Source of the DNA: Saccharofermentans sp.
GTDB taxonomy: Bacteria > Bacillota > Clostridia > Saccharofermentanales > Saccharofermentanaceae
NCBI GenBank assembly: GCA_016292145.1
Contig: JAEFBA010000005.1
Location: 1 to 57,121 of the forward strand
DNA: 57,121 bases
Reading direction: 5' to 3'
Translations under genes and position numbers: made by a program
Shown here: in pieces, positions 35,898 to 44,345 of the stretch
How the letters are laid out: every line of letters begins with the position of its first letter
Numbering within the stretch: the first letter of the stretch is position 1
Notes under the pieces: generated by a model
The model's input: the letters and a program-made list of their open reading frames with translations, nothing else
What the model was told of the DNA's origin: nothing
Database searches by the model: none

Positions 35898-36452
35898 ATG
35901 GACATCAGTTATTACTATCACATATTAGGAAACGGAATTGTTTTCGCAAAGGGCAGACAGGAAGGCAGACGCTGGAAGTTTAACGAACAGAACAGGCTTA
36001 ATTCCGAGATCGTTTTATGGAACGGAATAATCAGGCATATTGAAGCCGAGCTTAAAGGCGAAGACAATGCTGAAGAATTCTTTGAAGAGCTTAGAGCCGT
36101 TACCTACAAGTACCAGTTACCTTACTATCTGAAGATCTGTAACATGAAAGAAGATCTTATGATCGCTTATCCTTCAACCGAATGCAGAAAAGAAGACATG
36201 GATAAAATAAATAAGCTTCTTCTTGATCTCTTATCGGATCTGAGTCTTGCCGTTAACGATAAGGGCGGAAAGGATCAGGCATACAGGATCTTAAATGTAA
36301 TGCATAATCTTCCTAAGGCCTTTTATGGCAAAGATATCTTAGGCGGAACCGGCAGGATCTCGGTACAGGAGGCCGTTGAATACGCAAGTATGAGCATGAC
36401 TCCTGAGATGAAAGAAAAGTATATCGACTCTACATTTAAAAGGGATATATGA
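35898..36452 (+). CDS. Hypothetical protein downstream of recO
   Basis: 184 residues, not recognised. It is soluble, with no signal peptide or membrane helix, and mainly helical by eye (EIVLWNGIIRHIEAELKGED; MDKINKLLLDLLSDLSLAV). It starts 3 bases after recO and is probably its co-transcribed last gene. A link to repair or ribosome assembly is only by neighbourhood. Confidence 0.6.
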   Translation: MDISYYYHILGNGIVFAKGRQEGRRWKFNEQNRLNSEIVLWNGIIRHIEAELKGEDNAEEFFEELRAVTYKYQLPYYLKICNMKEDLMIAYPSTECRKEDMDKINKLLLDLLSDLSLAVNDKGGKDQAYRILNVMHNLPKAFYGKDILGGTGRISVQEAVEYASMSMTPEMKEKYIDSTFKRDI

Positions 36453-36475
36453 CATAGTTATTCAGCCGAGTATTT

Positions 36476-36494
36476 TATAATCAGGCTATCCTGA
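36476..36494 (+). promoter_or_regulatory. -10 element and start-site hairpin before GH10
   Basis: TATAAT lies at 36476-36481 without a good -35. TCAGG-CTAT-CCTGA forms a small perfect hairpin at 36481-36494, about where transcription should start. AAAGGA follows as ribosome site. Confidence 0.4.
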
Positions 36495-36516
36495 GGATAA
36501 AGAAAGGAATTGTTCT

Positions 36517-37722
36517 ATGAATATCATGACCACGCCCGCTCACCGTATCGGTGAATCCCTTGTAAGAGTTGTTGATAAGAACGGCAATCCCGTTGCAGAT
36601 AAAGAACTGGTCTTAAACCAGAAATCACATCAGTTCCTTTTCGGTTCAGGTGCTTTTGATTTCCTTGAATATGAAGGCAAGAAGGGCGATCCGGAAAGAC
36701 TTGATAAGTGGCTTAGACTCCTTAACTACGGAACACTTCCTTTCTATTGGGGAAGATATGAACCTCAGGAAGGTTATCCTGAATTTGAGAGCCGCATGGA
36801 TGCAGCAAAGATCCTGCGCGCAAATAATGTAACTATTAAGGGACATCCTCTTTGCTGGCATACTGTATGCGCAGACTGGCTTATGGAATATCCTGACGAA
36901 GTCATCATGGATAAGCAGCTTGCTAGGATCAACCGCGAAGTAACAGCATTTAAGGGTGTTATCGATATCTGGGATGTAATAAATGAAGTTGTCATCATGC
37001 CTGTCTTTGATAAGTACGATAATGCAGTCACGAGACTATGCAAGAGATACGGTCAGGTAGGACTCGTAAAGGAAGTTTTCGCAGCCGCAAAAGCTGCAAA
37101 TCCTGACGGTACGTTCCTGATCAATGATTTCAATACCTCTCCCAAGTATGAAGAACTCCTCGAGAACTGCCTCGATGCAGGCGTTGAGATCTCTGCTATC
37201 GGAATCCAGTCACATCAGCATCAGGGATACTGGGGAACGGAAAAGCTCTACGACGTATTAAAGAGATTCTCAAGATTCGGCCTTCCGATCCATTTTACTG
37301 AGAATACATTGGTATCAGGCACTCTTATCCCTGAATACATCGAAGACCTCAACGACTGGCAGGTCAAAGAATGGCCGACTACTCCGGCCGGTGAGGAAAG
37401 ACAGGCAAAGGAATGGGAAGAGATGTACAGGATCCTTTTCGCTGACCCTAACATCAAGGCTATCACAGGATGGGATTTTGCTGACGGCGCATGGCTTAAC
37501 GCGCCCAGCGGTCTTGTTACTGTCGATAACCGCGAAAAGCCTGCTTATAAGAAGCTCTTAAGCCTCGTTAAGGGCGAGTGGTGGACAAAAGATCAGGTCA
37601 TCCGCACGAACAGCGATGGTATTGTCAGTGTTAAGGGTACAAAGGGTACTTATGAGATCGACGGATGCGAGGGTGTTATCACATTAGGCGATGAGCCTTC
37701 GAATGCAACAGTAATCCTGTAA
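36517..37722 (+). CDS. GH10 endo-1,4-beta-xylanase-like enzyme, no signal peptide
   Basis: 401 residues. The GH10 barrel is clear: GHPLCWHT at 109-116, acid/base E157 in WDVINEV, NDFNTSP, IGIQSHQHQG and nucleophile E262 in IHFTENT. The N-terminal 45 residues look like a small beta domain (SLVRVVDKNGNPVADKELVL). There is no signal peptide, membrane helix or carbohydrate-binding module, so it should act in the cytoplasm on imported xylo-oligosaccharides. Its stop is 2 bases from that of the opposing helicase gene. No sugar transporter lies nearby. Confidence 0.88.
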   Translation: MNIMTTPAHRIGESLVRVVDKNGNPVADKELVLNQKSHQFLFGSGAFDFLEYEGKKGDPERLDKWLRLLNYGTLPFYWGRYEPQEGYPEFESRMDAAKILRANNVTIKGHPLCWHTVCADWLMEYPDEVIMDKQLARINREVTAFKGVIDIWDVINEVVIMPVFDKYDNAVTRLCKRYGQVGLVKEVFAAAKAANPDGTFLINDFNTSPKYEELLENCLDAGVEISAIGIQSHQHQGYWGTEKLYDVLKRFSRFGLPIHFTENTLVSGTLIPEYIEDLNDWQVKEWPTTPAGEERQAKEWEEMYRILFADPNIKAITGWDFADGAWLNAPSGLVTVDNREKPAYKKLLSLVKGEWWTKDQVIRTNSDGIVSVKGTKGTYEIDGCEGVITLGDEPSNATVIL

Positions 37723-37724
37723 GA

Positions 37725-40094
37725 TCAGATCTTCCAGTGATCCGGATATAGCATTAAATATTCAGGCTTTGCGAGTCTTTCATCTATGAGGAGCGCGAAG
37801 CCTGTATCTGTTTCAGTACGGATAACTCTTCCTACTGCCTGGAGGACTTTCTGCCAGCCGGGGAACCTGTAGGCGAAAGCGAATCCGTCACCGAATTTCT
37901 CTGAATAGTAATTGCTTAAGATCTGGCGTTCGGGCGTTATCTTAGGCAGGCCGACGCCGACTATTACTACTCCCGTGAGCTTATCTCCGGTGAGGTCGAT
38001 TCCTTCACCGAAATGGCCGCCCAGGACTGCAGCGCCGATGAGAAGTCCGTCGTAAGGTTCGTTGAAGCTCTTGAGGAAGTCCTCTTTGTCGGTATTGGTC
38101 ATCTCGGAGATCTGGGAGATTATCTTATGCTTTATCGTGCTCTTCTTAGTGAGTTCTTCTTCGATCCTCGGCATTATCTGGTTCATGTATTCGAAGGACG
38201 GGAAGAAGATCATGTGATTTCCCGTCCTGCCGTTCAGGCAGTCCGTGATCTTCGATACAAGCTCGTCCTGTGTAAGCGCGCGGTTCTTATATGTAGTCGA
38301 AATATCCGAATCGATCATGATCTCAAGATTCTCAGGCGGGAATGGCGACGGAAGCCTTAAGAAAGACGAATAATCGCAGTCAGGACCTACGAGGCAGTTC
38401 CTGTAATACTCATAAGGAGTAAATGTTGCTGAGAAGAATATGACTGACATCCTGTCCTTGATTATGTAATCGAGCTTTGAAGCGCAGTCAAGACAGTCCA
38501 GCGTAATGGTGATATCGCCGTTCTCCCTGGAAGCCGTAGTTATATATGCATTGTCGAAATAGTGCTCCAGAACGGTGAGGAAGTATCTGGCTTCGAAGAA
38601 GAACTTCATCGAAGTCTTTCTGACCTGGCCCTGCTCCATGTTATCCAGGAGCGGAGAGAGATTCCTTATCGTAAACCAGAGCTTGGCATAAAGCTGCCTT
38701 GGCGGCTGACGCATGCCTTCCCAGTTCTCAGTCATCAAGACCTTGCGCTCATCGGCTTCTTCAAGGATCTTGAAGCATGAACTTGATGACTCAAAGCATG
38801 TTCCGATATTAGCGAAGTAGTTCCTCAGCTGATGGAGCATTGTCTCAACCTTTGTATTGCGGCCTTTGAAATCAAATATCATCTCGTCTATCAGGCTTAA
38901 TGAGAAAGATGCAGAGAACATCTCGCGTCCTCTGTCAATCATGTTGTGAGCCTCATCAACGAGAACGGCTACCCTCTGATTGCCCGGTTCCTTGGATACA
39001 AGTGATACTCTGGGGCTGAACGCATGGTTATAGTCACCTATGACGACCGTGCAGTATTCCATCGTGTCTATCATGAATTCGTGTGGGCAGATGTTGTGCT
39101 TCAATGCGATCTCGGTGATCTTCTCAGGCGTGATCTCATCCAATACCAGAGATTCTTCCAAAGCGGCTTTGAGTTTGCCGTAGTAGTCCTTTGCCAAAGG
39201 GCAGAACTTGGCATCGCACTCTGTTCCGAACGGGCACATCTTCTCCTTGGAACGAAGTGTGATGGACCTGATAATTAGACCTGACCTTCTCATAGCATTT
39301 AGAGTAGCTTCCGCAACGCCTCTTGTAGCTTCCTTTGCAGTCAGATAGAAGATCTGGTCATATCTGTTCTTAACAAGGCCTTTGATTGCAGGGTAGAGAA
39401 CTGATACAGTCTTGCCGATTCCCGTCGGCGCTTCGACAAAGAATGCTTCCTGGGAATTAAGGGCAAGAAGAGCCCTCTTCATGAATTCCTTCTGCCCTGG
39501 CCTTATGGTGTCAAAAGGGAACTTTATCTGTGAAGCAGAGTCAATAAGGCTGTTGTGATAATCAAGCAGTGTCTTTGCGAAAGTGCAGTATTCAGAGCAG
39601 ATATCCTCCCAGTATTTCTCTGCATCTTCATAGGACATGTGATAAGTGTTCTCGAAGCTGTCCAGAGTGGTTATCGAGACATATCTCAATGTAAGATCTA
39701 TATCTAATGCGTCGGAGTTTGTCAGAAGATACATTGCTCCGTAGAGCTTAAGCTGGGTCACATGCTCAGGTCTTACCAGCGCATCGAAGCTCTCCCTTGT
39801 TGAGTTAAAGGACTTGATCTCAAATATCATCGGCGCCTTGCCCGGCTTTAGCATCATGGCATCGATCCTGCCGTTGACCGATAAGATAAGACCGGAATCA
39901 GATATAAAGTCGTAGATCAGGGATTCTTCCGTGGTCACGATGTCTCCGTAGGCTTTCTTAAGATCAGAAAAGACCCTCTGATGAAGTCTTGTGCCTTCAA
40001 TACCGGATACAGAGCCGTAAGAACCGCCGGCGAGATTGCCGCGGCGTGAGATATAAGAAGCCAGCTCTGTAACGGAAACACTTACTTTATTCAT
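37725..40094 (-). CDS. DinG/XPD-like helicase with N-terminal PD-(D/E)XK nuclease domain
   Basis: 789 residues from ATG 40094; the open frame continues 24 codons further but without family features. Residues 1-190 resemble a RecB/Cas4-type nuclease, with D78 in NGRIDAMML and E92-x-K94 in MIFEIKSF. The helicase has Walker A EAPTGIGKT (221-229), an iron-sulfur-type Cys set (C287, C293, C298, C335), DEAH (379-382) and motif VI QAVGRVIRTETDTG. XPD-family enzymes unwind 5' to 3' and need the cluster. There is no Shine-Dalgarno, and a TATAAT lies only a few bases upstream, suggesting a leaderless mRNA. Role inferred: DNA repair. Confidence 0.87.
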   Translation of the reverse strand: MNKVSVSVTELASYISRRGNLAGGSYGSVSGIEGTRLHQRVFSDLKKAYGDIVTTEESLIYDFISDSGLILSVNGRIDAMMLKPGKAPMIFEIKSFNSTRESFDALVRPEHVTQLKLYGAMYLLTNSDALDIDLTLRYVSITTLDSFENTYHMSYEDAEKYWEDICSEYCTFAKTLLDYHNSLIDSASQIKFPFDTIRPGQKEFMKRALLALNSQEAFFVEAPTGIGKTVSVLYPAIKGLVKNRYDQIFYLTAKEATRGVAEATLNAMRRSGLIIRSITLRSKEKMCPFGTECDAKFCPLAKDYYGKLKAALEESLVLDEITPEKITEIALKHNICPHEFMIDTMEYCTVVIGDYNHAFSPRVSLVSKEPGNQRVAVLVDEAHNMIDRGREMFSASFSLSLIDEMIFDFKGRNTKVETMLHQLRNYFANIGTCFESSSSCFKILEEADERKVLMTENWEGMRQPPRQLYAKLWFTIRNLSPLLDNMEQGQVRKTSMKFFFEARYFLTVLEHYFDNAYITTASRENGDITITLDCLDCASKLDYIIKDRMSVIFFSATFTPYEYYRNCLVGPDCDYSSFLRLPSPFPPENLEIMIDSDISTTYKNRALTQDELVSKITDCLNGRTGNHMIFFPSFEYMNQIMPRIEEELTKKSTIKHKIISQISEMTNTDKEDFLKSFNEPYDGLLIGAAVLGGHFGEGIDLTGDKLTGVVIVGVGLPKITPERQILSNYYSEKFGDGFAFAYRFPGWQKVLQAVGRVIRTETDTGFALLIDERLAKPEYLMLYPDHWKI

Positions 40095-40100
40095 AATAAT

Positions 40101-40106
40101 ATTATA
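40101..40106 (-). promoter_or_regulatory. -10 element just ahead of the helicase start
   Basis: On the reverse strand TATAAT is followed by ATTATT and then the ATG, so transcription would begin at or very near the start codon. The -35 match is poor. Confidence 0.35.
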
Positions 40107-40188
40107 ACCCAACAGGAGGCGTTGACCCTTACAAAATACATTTCTCCGGTTCGCTTTTTGGGACAATATTTGTCATGCCTAAGTGTTG

Positions 40189-40194
40189 TATAAT
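40189..40194 (+). promoter_or_regulatory. -10 element for the lipoprotein esterase
   Basis: TATAAT follows TGTTG directly at 40189-40194, with a weak -35. Predicted start near 40201, giving a leader of about 28 bases. Confidence 0.45.
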
Positions 40195-40228
40195 ATCGGA
40201 GCAATACTTATATCGGGGACTATAGTTT

Positions 40229-41092
40229 ATGTTGATAGGGAGATTCAGGAGGACAAGCGCGGTTTTGATGGCTTCTGCCATAATCCTGTCCATGGCTGCT
40301 TCATGTGATTCGGTTCCCGAACAGCCTGAGCTTACTTCAACCGTGGTTACTTCGGTTTCTCCGTCAGCAGAACAAACAGGTGCTTCAGACAGCAATATTC
40401 CTGATAAGGTGGTCACCACGGGAATTGATGTCATCGATCTGGAAGATAACACAAAGCAGATCAACGTCTATGTGGATGACAGGAAAATAGAAGGGACTAT
40501 CTATCTTCCGGAAGGAACGGGTCCTTTCCCGGTCTGCTTTTTCGCGCAGGGGTTAGGAGCTCCGTCCTACGCTTATCTTGATATAGCTGAGGAGATGGCA
40601 GCAAACGGCATTGCGGCCGTACTTATAGACTTTGAAGCTGATGAAGGCGAATATTCATATATAACCGAAGCAGGGGACCTGATGGCCATGTTCGACGGCG
40701 TTACGTCTCTTCCGTACATTTACTGCCATGATACGTTTTTCTGGGGCCACAGCTTTGGCGGTCTGGTCGTAGCTTATGCCGGATGTGAGTATTATTCATA
40801 TTTCCCGGAGAAGCTCAAGGGACTTATTCTGTTAGAGCCTTCTTTCGATTTTTCCGATGATATCTACGGTAAGATGCCAGACTTTGGCGGAAAGGTGATG
40901 ATTTTTGCCGGGAAAGCCCAAGGAAGCATCGGCGGAGGCTCTCCCGACAAGCTCGAAAATGCCAAAAAGGCCTTCCAGAACGCCGATATCAGGTATTTTG
41001 AGGGAGAAGATCATTATTTCCACGGACCGGAGAGAGTTGCCATGATTCAGGCCTCTATAGATTTCATCAGGAACAATATGGAGAAGAACTGA
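40229..41092 (+). CDS. Alpha/beta-hydrolase lipoprotein (dienelactone hydrolase-like)
   Basis: 287 residues. The signal peptide ends in a lipobox-like MAASC with Cys at 26, then a Thr/Ser-rich linker. The hydrolase fold shows the strand FPVCFFAQGLGAP with an oxyanion element, nucleophile elbow FWGHSFGG and a histidine in EGEDHYFHGPERV. Asp candidates lie between. It should be an outer-face esterase; the substrate is unknown, though wall or plant polysaccharide esters would fit the surroundings. It is transcribed alone, before the tRNA-Leu promoter. Confidence 0.8.
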   Translation: MLIGRFRRTSAVLMASAIILSMAASCDSVPEQPELTSTVVTSVSPSAEQTGASDSNIPDKVVTTGIDVIDLEDNTKQINVYVDDRKIEGTIYLPEGTGPFPVCFFAQGLGAPSYAYLDIAEEMAANGIAAVLIDFEADEGEYSYITEAGDLMAMFDGVTSLPYIYCHDTFFWGHSFGGLVVAYAGCEYYSYFPEKLKGLILLEPSFDFSDDIYGKMPDFGGKVMIFAGKAQGSIGGGSPDKLENAKKAFQNADIRYFEGEDHYFHGPERVAMIQASIDFIRNNMEKN

Positions 41093-41105
41093 TATTTTCC
41101 GCTTA

Positions 41106-41134
41106 TTGAAAATTCATCCCTGTTGATATAAAAT
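41106..41134 (+). promoter_or_regulatory. Promoter for tRNA-Leu
   Basis: TTGAAA (41106-41111), 17 bases, TAAAAT (41129-41134), 11 bases before the mature 5' end. Confidence 0.65.
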
Positions 41135-41145
41135 CTATCCCGCAC

Positions 41146-41232
41146 GCAGATGTGGTGGAATTGGCAGACGCGCTAGCTTCAGGTGCTAGTGGGAGCAATC
41201 TCGTGCGGGTTCAAGTCCCGCCATCTGCACCA
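41146..41232 (+). tRNA. tRNA-Leu (anticodon CAG), CCA encoded
   Basis: Acceptor stem GCAGATG (41146-41152) pairs with CATCTGC (41222-41228), then A and an encoded CCA (41230-41232). The anticodon stem CTAGC/GCTAG encloses TTCAGGT with CAG at 41180-41182. A long variable arm (class II) and the GGTTCAAGTCC T-loop complete it. It reads CUG codons. Confidence 0.96.
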
Positions 41233-41235
41233 GAC

Positions 41236-41266
41236 AAGAGCATCGGATTAACCGGTGCTCTTTTTT
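41236..41266 (+). terminator. Intrinsic terminator after tRNA-Leu
   Basis: AAGAGCATCGG (41236-41246) pairs with CCGGTGCTCTT (41252-41262, one G-T pair), with a T run to 41266. Confidence 0.9.
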
Positions 41267-41402
41267 AATTTTGCCGCTGATACGATTATTACTGCTCGTG
41301 ATACAATCTTTAAGGTGATTATTACCCGCAAATAACACATAAACCACATACAGACCACACAGAAGTCGATTAATCTGTATCCCAAAGGAGGTAGTTCTCA
41401 AG

Positions 41403-42074
41403 ATGGCAAGAGTTTTGATCGTTGAAGATTCAGCTCAGATCAGGGAAGCGGTTACTGACTTTTTTGTGGAAAGAAGTAATGGTGCGTTTATTGTCGACGC
41501 CGCACCGGACGGCACAGAAGGTCTTAAGGCTGTTACGGAAAATGAGTACGACATCGTTATATTGGATATCATGCTGCCCGGTCCGTCAGGATATGATATC
41601 TGCAGGAGACTCCGCGAAAAGAGTGACTGTCCAATCGTATTCCTTACTGCATTGGGTACTGAAGATAATATCCTTCTTGGGTACGAGATGGGTGCCGATG
41701 AGTATATTACAAAGCCGTTTTCCCTGATGATCCTTTATACCAAGTGTCTGGTTCTTTTGGACAGGAAGGTAAAAAGGCAGCAGGAGCGGGTCTTGGAATC
41801 AGGCGATATTAAGCTTTATCCTTCGAGAATGCAGGTCATCGCCGGCGGTAAAGAAGTCGAACTTGCATATAAAGAATATTTTCTCCTCAAAGCTCTGCTC
41901 GAGAACAAAGGCCACGTCTTAAGCAGGCAGAAACTGTTGGATCTGGTATGGGGAACTGATTATTTCGGAAATGACAGGGTAGTGGATACTCATATCAAGA
42001 ATATCCGTCACAAACTGGGTGCTTCCGGAAATCAGATCAGGACTGTTATAGGCTGCGGTTACAAGGCAGTCTGA
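41403..42074 (+). CDS. OmpR-family response regulator
   Basis: 223 residues; ribosome site AAAGGAGG at 41384-41391. The receiver domain has the acidic pair in VEDSAQ, phosphoacceptor D55 (DIVILDIML) and K104 (YITKPF). The winged-helix output domain ends with the typical DRVVDTHIKNIRHKLG and RTVIGCGYK. It is paired with the histidine kinase 11 bases downstream. No target genes can be named; the PASTA and zinc-ribbon genes lie near. Confidence 0.93.
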   Translation: MARVLIVEDSAQIREAVTDFFVERSNGAFIVDAAPDGTEGLKAVTENEYDIVILDIMLPGPSGYDICRRLREKSDCPIVFLTALGTEDNILLGYEMGADEYITKPFSLMILYTKCLVLLDRKVKRQQERVLESGDIKLYPSRMQVIAGGKEVELAYKEYFLLKALLENKGHVLSRQKLLDLVWGTDYFGNDRVVDTHIKNIRHKLGASGNQIRTVIGCGYKAV

Positions 42075-42085
42075 AGGAGCATTGT

Positions 42086-43729
42086 ATGGGAAACAGGAAT
42101 GGGAAGATCAAAAAAAGAAAGAAGACCATAAAGAAGCCGAAGTTCCTGCCGGAATTATTGAAGTCCTTCGCTGTGTTTATGTCCATATGTTTTGTGGCGG
42201 CGTTGATCACACTTGAAATGTATAAGCGTGAGACCGCCGTGATCATGAATAACCGGCAAACCGAATACAGGAATAAGATCGGCAAGTGCATGATCGATTA
42301 TCTGAACGCGGATGATCAGGACAAAGATAAATTCTACAACAGACTGGAATACAGTCTGACCGAATTTGCCGTTGTTACAAAAGAATACTGTGCGATCTAT
42401 TTTGGTGACGACAAGTTTACTGAAACTCCTTCAGGTTATCTTATTGCAGCTGATATCAGTGAAGACCGTGATAATCCGCACTATATCTTTCTTGAAGATG
42501 ATCTGTATCTGACTCCTCTGTCATTATATGAGAAAGGCAAATATGATCCCATTAAGAGTGCTGCACGGAACTATTCTCTGGACTATTGCAGAGATCTGGA
42601 TTATGACGCGATGCGCTTGGGATTGCTGCCTACGGCATACGAGTGTCTATATGAAACAGTTTTTATAGATTACGACACTAACAGATTCCTTCCGGGTGAA
42701 GTTGCTGTCAGCAACTGGGATCACAGAAACATAGTTGCAACTGTTCAATGTGCACCACCGAAAAGCGTTTCTTATACTGAATTTGATTTTGACGAGAGAT
42801 ATACAGTCGAAGGTATGAGCGGAAATAAGACCGAAGACGATATCTATATCTGGTATTACGAAGATGAGATAACCCCATTCGAGCTGAACGTGGTCGACAA
42901 CTCATATGATTTCTGGGAATTTTCGTGGAGCATCCGTACCAGCTATACGGATTACAACAAGGTCTCTGTCTTTACATATCTGCCTTGGACGTGCGTGTTC
43001 ATAATAGGCATAGCGGCTTTGGCTGCATTCGTGATCGCGCTGGTGGCAGCAGTGATCAGTTATAACCATAAGAAAACCATCTGGGAGATCTTTGAATACA
43101 GGACAAAGACGACAGCCGCAATGGCACATGATCTTAAGACGCCTTTGGCCGCAATGGCGGCATATGCCGAGAATCTGGAATACGATGTCAACACGGAAAA
43201 GCGTGCTTATTATTCGTCCAGGATACGCGAAAACATCGACTACATGAGCAAGACAGTCGAAGGTATACTGGATTTCTCAAAGAGTGAGACGGGAAGCGTA
43301 AAGGCAGAGATTGCAGAGATCGATGTCCATGATCTCATTCAAAAGGAAGTTGAAGCTGCCGATGAGCTTTTCGCGAGACTCGAAATAAATGTAGAGATCA
43401 AGGGTGAAGGCAAGGTAAAGAGCGATAGGGAACTTCTGGAGCAGGCAATAAGAAACCTCATAGGAAACGTTGCCAAATATGCGAGAGCAAGGACAAATGT
43501 TGATGTTGAGATCGGCAAAGAGGGTTTTACGATCACCAACCTTACGGATCAGAAGATCAAGGATGCTTCAAAGCTTAAAGAGCCTTTCGTAAAAGGAGAG
43601 GAATCCAGAGGCAGTGAGAACGGCAGCGGATTAGGTCTCTCGATCGCAGACAACTGTCTTGCTGCGGCAGGGCACAAACTGGATATAAAAGTTGAAGGTG
43701 ATAAGTTCATTGCCGGTGTACGCTGGTAG
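42086..43729 (+). CDS. Sensor histidine kinase
   Basis: 547 residues. A very basic cytoplasmic start is followed by TM1 (about 25-45), an extracytoplasmic domain of about 255 residues rich in Tyr and Asp, TM2 (about 302-325), and then the kinase core without an obvious HAMP segment. Catalytic H348 lies in MAHDLKTPLAAMAAY, the N-box in IRNLIGNVAKYA, and the G-box in GSGLGLSIADNCLAAAG. The sensor domain is not recognised and should read an extracellular cue. A terminator follows directly. Confidence 0.9.
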   Translation: MGNRNGKIKKRKKTIKKPKFLPELLKSFAVFMSICFVAALITLEMYKRETAVIMNNRQTEYRNKIGKCMIDYLNADDQDKDKFYNRLEYSLTEFAVVTKEYCAIYFGDDKFTETPSGYLIAADISEDRDNPHYIFLEDDLYLTPLSLYEKGKYDPIKSAARNYSLDYCRDLDYDAMRLGLLPTAYECLYETVFIDYDTNRFLPGEVAVSNWDHRNIVATVQCAPPKSVSYTEFDFDERYTVEGMSGNKTEDDIYIWYYEDEITPFELNVVDNSYDFWEFSWSIRTSYTDYNKVSVFTYLPWTCVFIIGIAALAAFVIALVAAVISYNHKKTIWEIFEYRTKTTAAMAHDLKTPLAAMAAYAENLEYDVNTEKRAYYSSRIRENIDYMSKTVEGILDFSKSETGSVKAEIAEIDVHDLIQKEVEAADELFARLEINVEIKGEGKVKSDRELLEQAIRNLIGNVAKYARARTNVDVEIGKEGFTITNLTDQKIKDASKLKEPFVKGEESRGSENGSGLGLSIADNCLAAAGHKLDIKVEGDKFIAGVRW

Positions 43730-43753
43730 AACATTAGAAATTCTTTCCAAACT

Positions 43754-43790
43754 AAAAGGAGTTACCGGTTATGAGGTAACTCCTTTTATT
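43754..43790. terminator. Bidirectional terminator
   Basis: AAAAGGAGTTACC (43754-43766) is perfectly complementary to GGTAACTCCTTTT (43775-43787), so both strands end in a T run. It serves the kinase gene and the reverse zinc-ribbon gene. Confidence 0.9.
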
Positions 43791-43803
43791 GCGTTAGTGA
43801 CTT

Positions 43804-44199
43804 TTAGAATTCCTTGGGTTCTTCCGGCTCTTCTTCTTCCTTCTCAACATCCAAAAACGTAGGTGCGAAGGATACGTTGTTGCCGCAGTATAAGCACTTG
43901 CCGAGGAGAGGAGCGGTGGAGGATTTCTTGACCATCCTTCCGCATTTCGGACAAGGCTTGGAATCTAATGAGACAGGCTTTTTGTTGCCTCTTGTCTTCA
44001 TTACTTCTTCAATCTTGTCTTCGAAGACCTGAGGGTCGATACCCTTATCGAGCATTACAAGATACATAGCCTGAAGCTTGATCTGGAGCTCGGTCATCTC
44101 GCTTAACATGTTGCCGATGCGGATATTAGCGTCTGCCAGACCTTCACTAGAACGGTCGTTGATGATAATCGGCGTTTTATTCTCATAATCTGAATACAT
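43804..44199 (-). CDS. Zinc-ribbon protein of unknown function
   Basis: 131 residues; GGAGG lies upstream of the start. An N-terminal helical region (LSEMTELQIKLQAMYLVMLDKG) precedes a zinc-ribbon formed by CPKCG and CLYCG, then a very acidic tail (EKEEEEPEEPKEF). No function is recognised. It is divergent from the PASTA gene and shares the symmetric promoter at 44260-44288, so the two may be co-regulated. Confidence 0.7.
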   Translation of the reverse strand: MYSDYENKTPIIINDRSSEGLADANIRIGNMLSEMTELQIKLQAMYLVMLDKGIDPQVFEDKIEEVMKTRGNKKPVSLDSKPCPKCGRMVKKSSTAPLLGKCLYCGNNVSFAPTFLDVEKEEEEPEEPKEF

Positions 44200-44259
44200 T
44201 TCTTACAATCCTCCCTAATTTATTCTTCCAATATCTTTTATACTGATAAAGACAATTGA

Positions 44260-44288
44260 ATTATATCATGGGACGAACATGATATAAT
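44260..44288. promoter_or_regulatory. Symmetric back-to-back promoters for divergent genes
   Basis: ATTATATCATG (44260-44270) is the exact reverse complement of CATGATATAAT (44278-44288), with GGACGAA between. Each arm is an extended -10 (TG-A-TATAAT) for the gene on its own side. The -35 position of each promoter falls on the other's -10, so only one polymerase could bind at a time. Confidence 0.7.
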
Positions 44289-44345
44289 ATGCAAATGTGG
44301 TTCGGGTAAGTGGCGAAGAGAGTTTAATTTAGGAAACAACCGTAA

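Noticed and set aside
41186..41401. Reverse-strand frame ending in MAGLEPARDCSH
   Set aside because: It is the well-known false product of reading antisense across a tRNA-Leu gene; the tRNA fold is complete on the forward strand.
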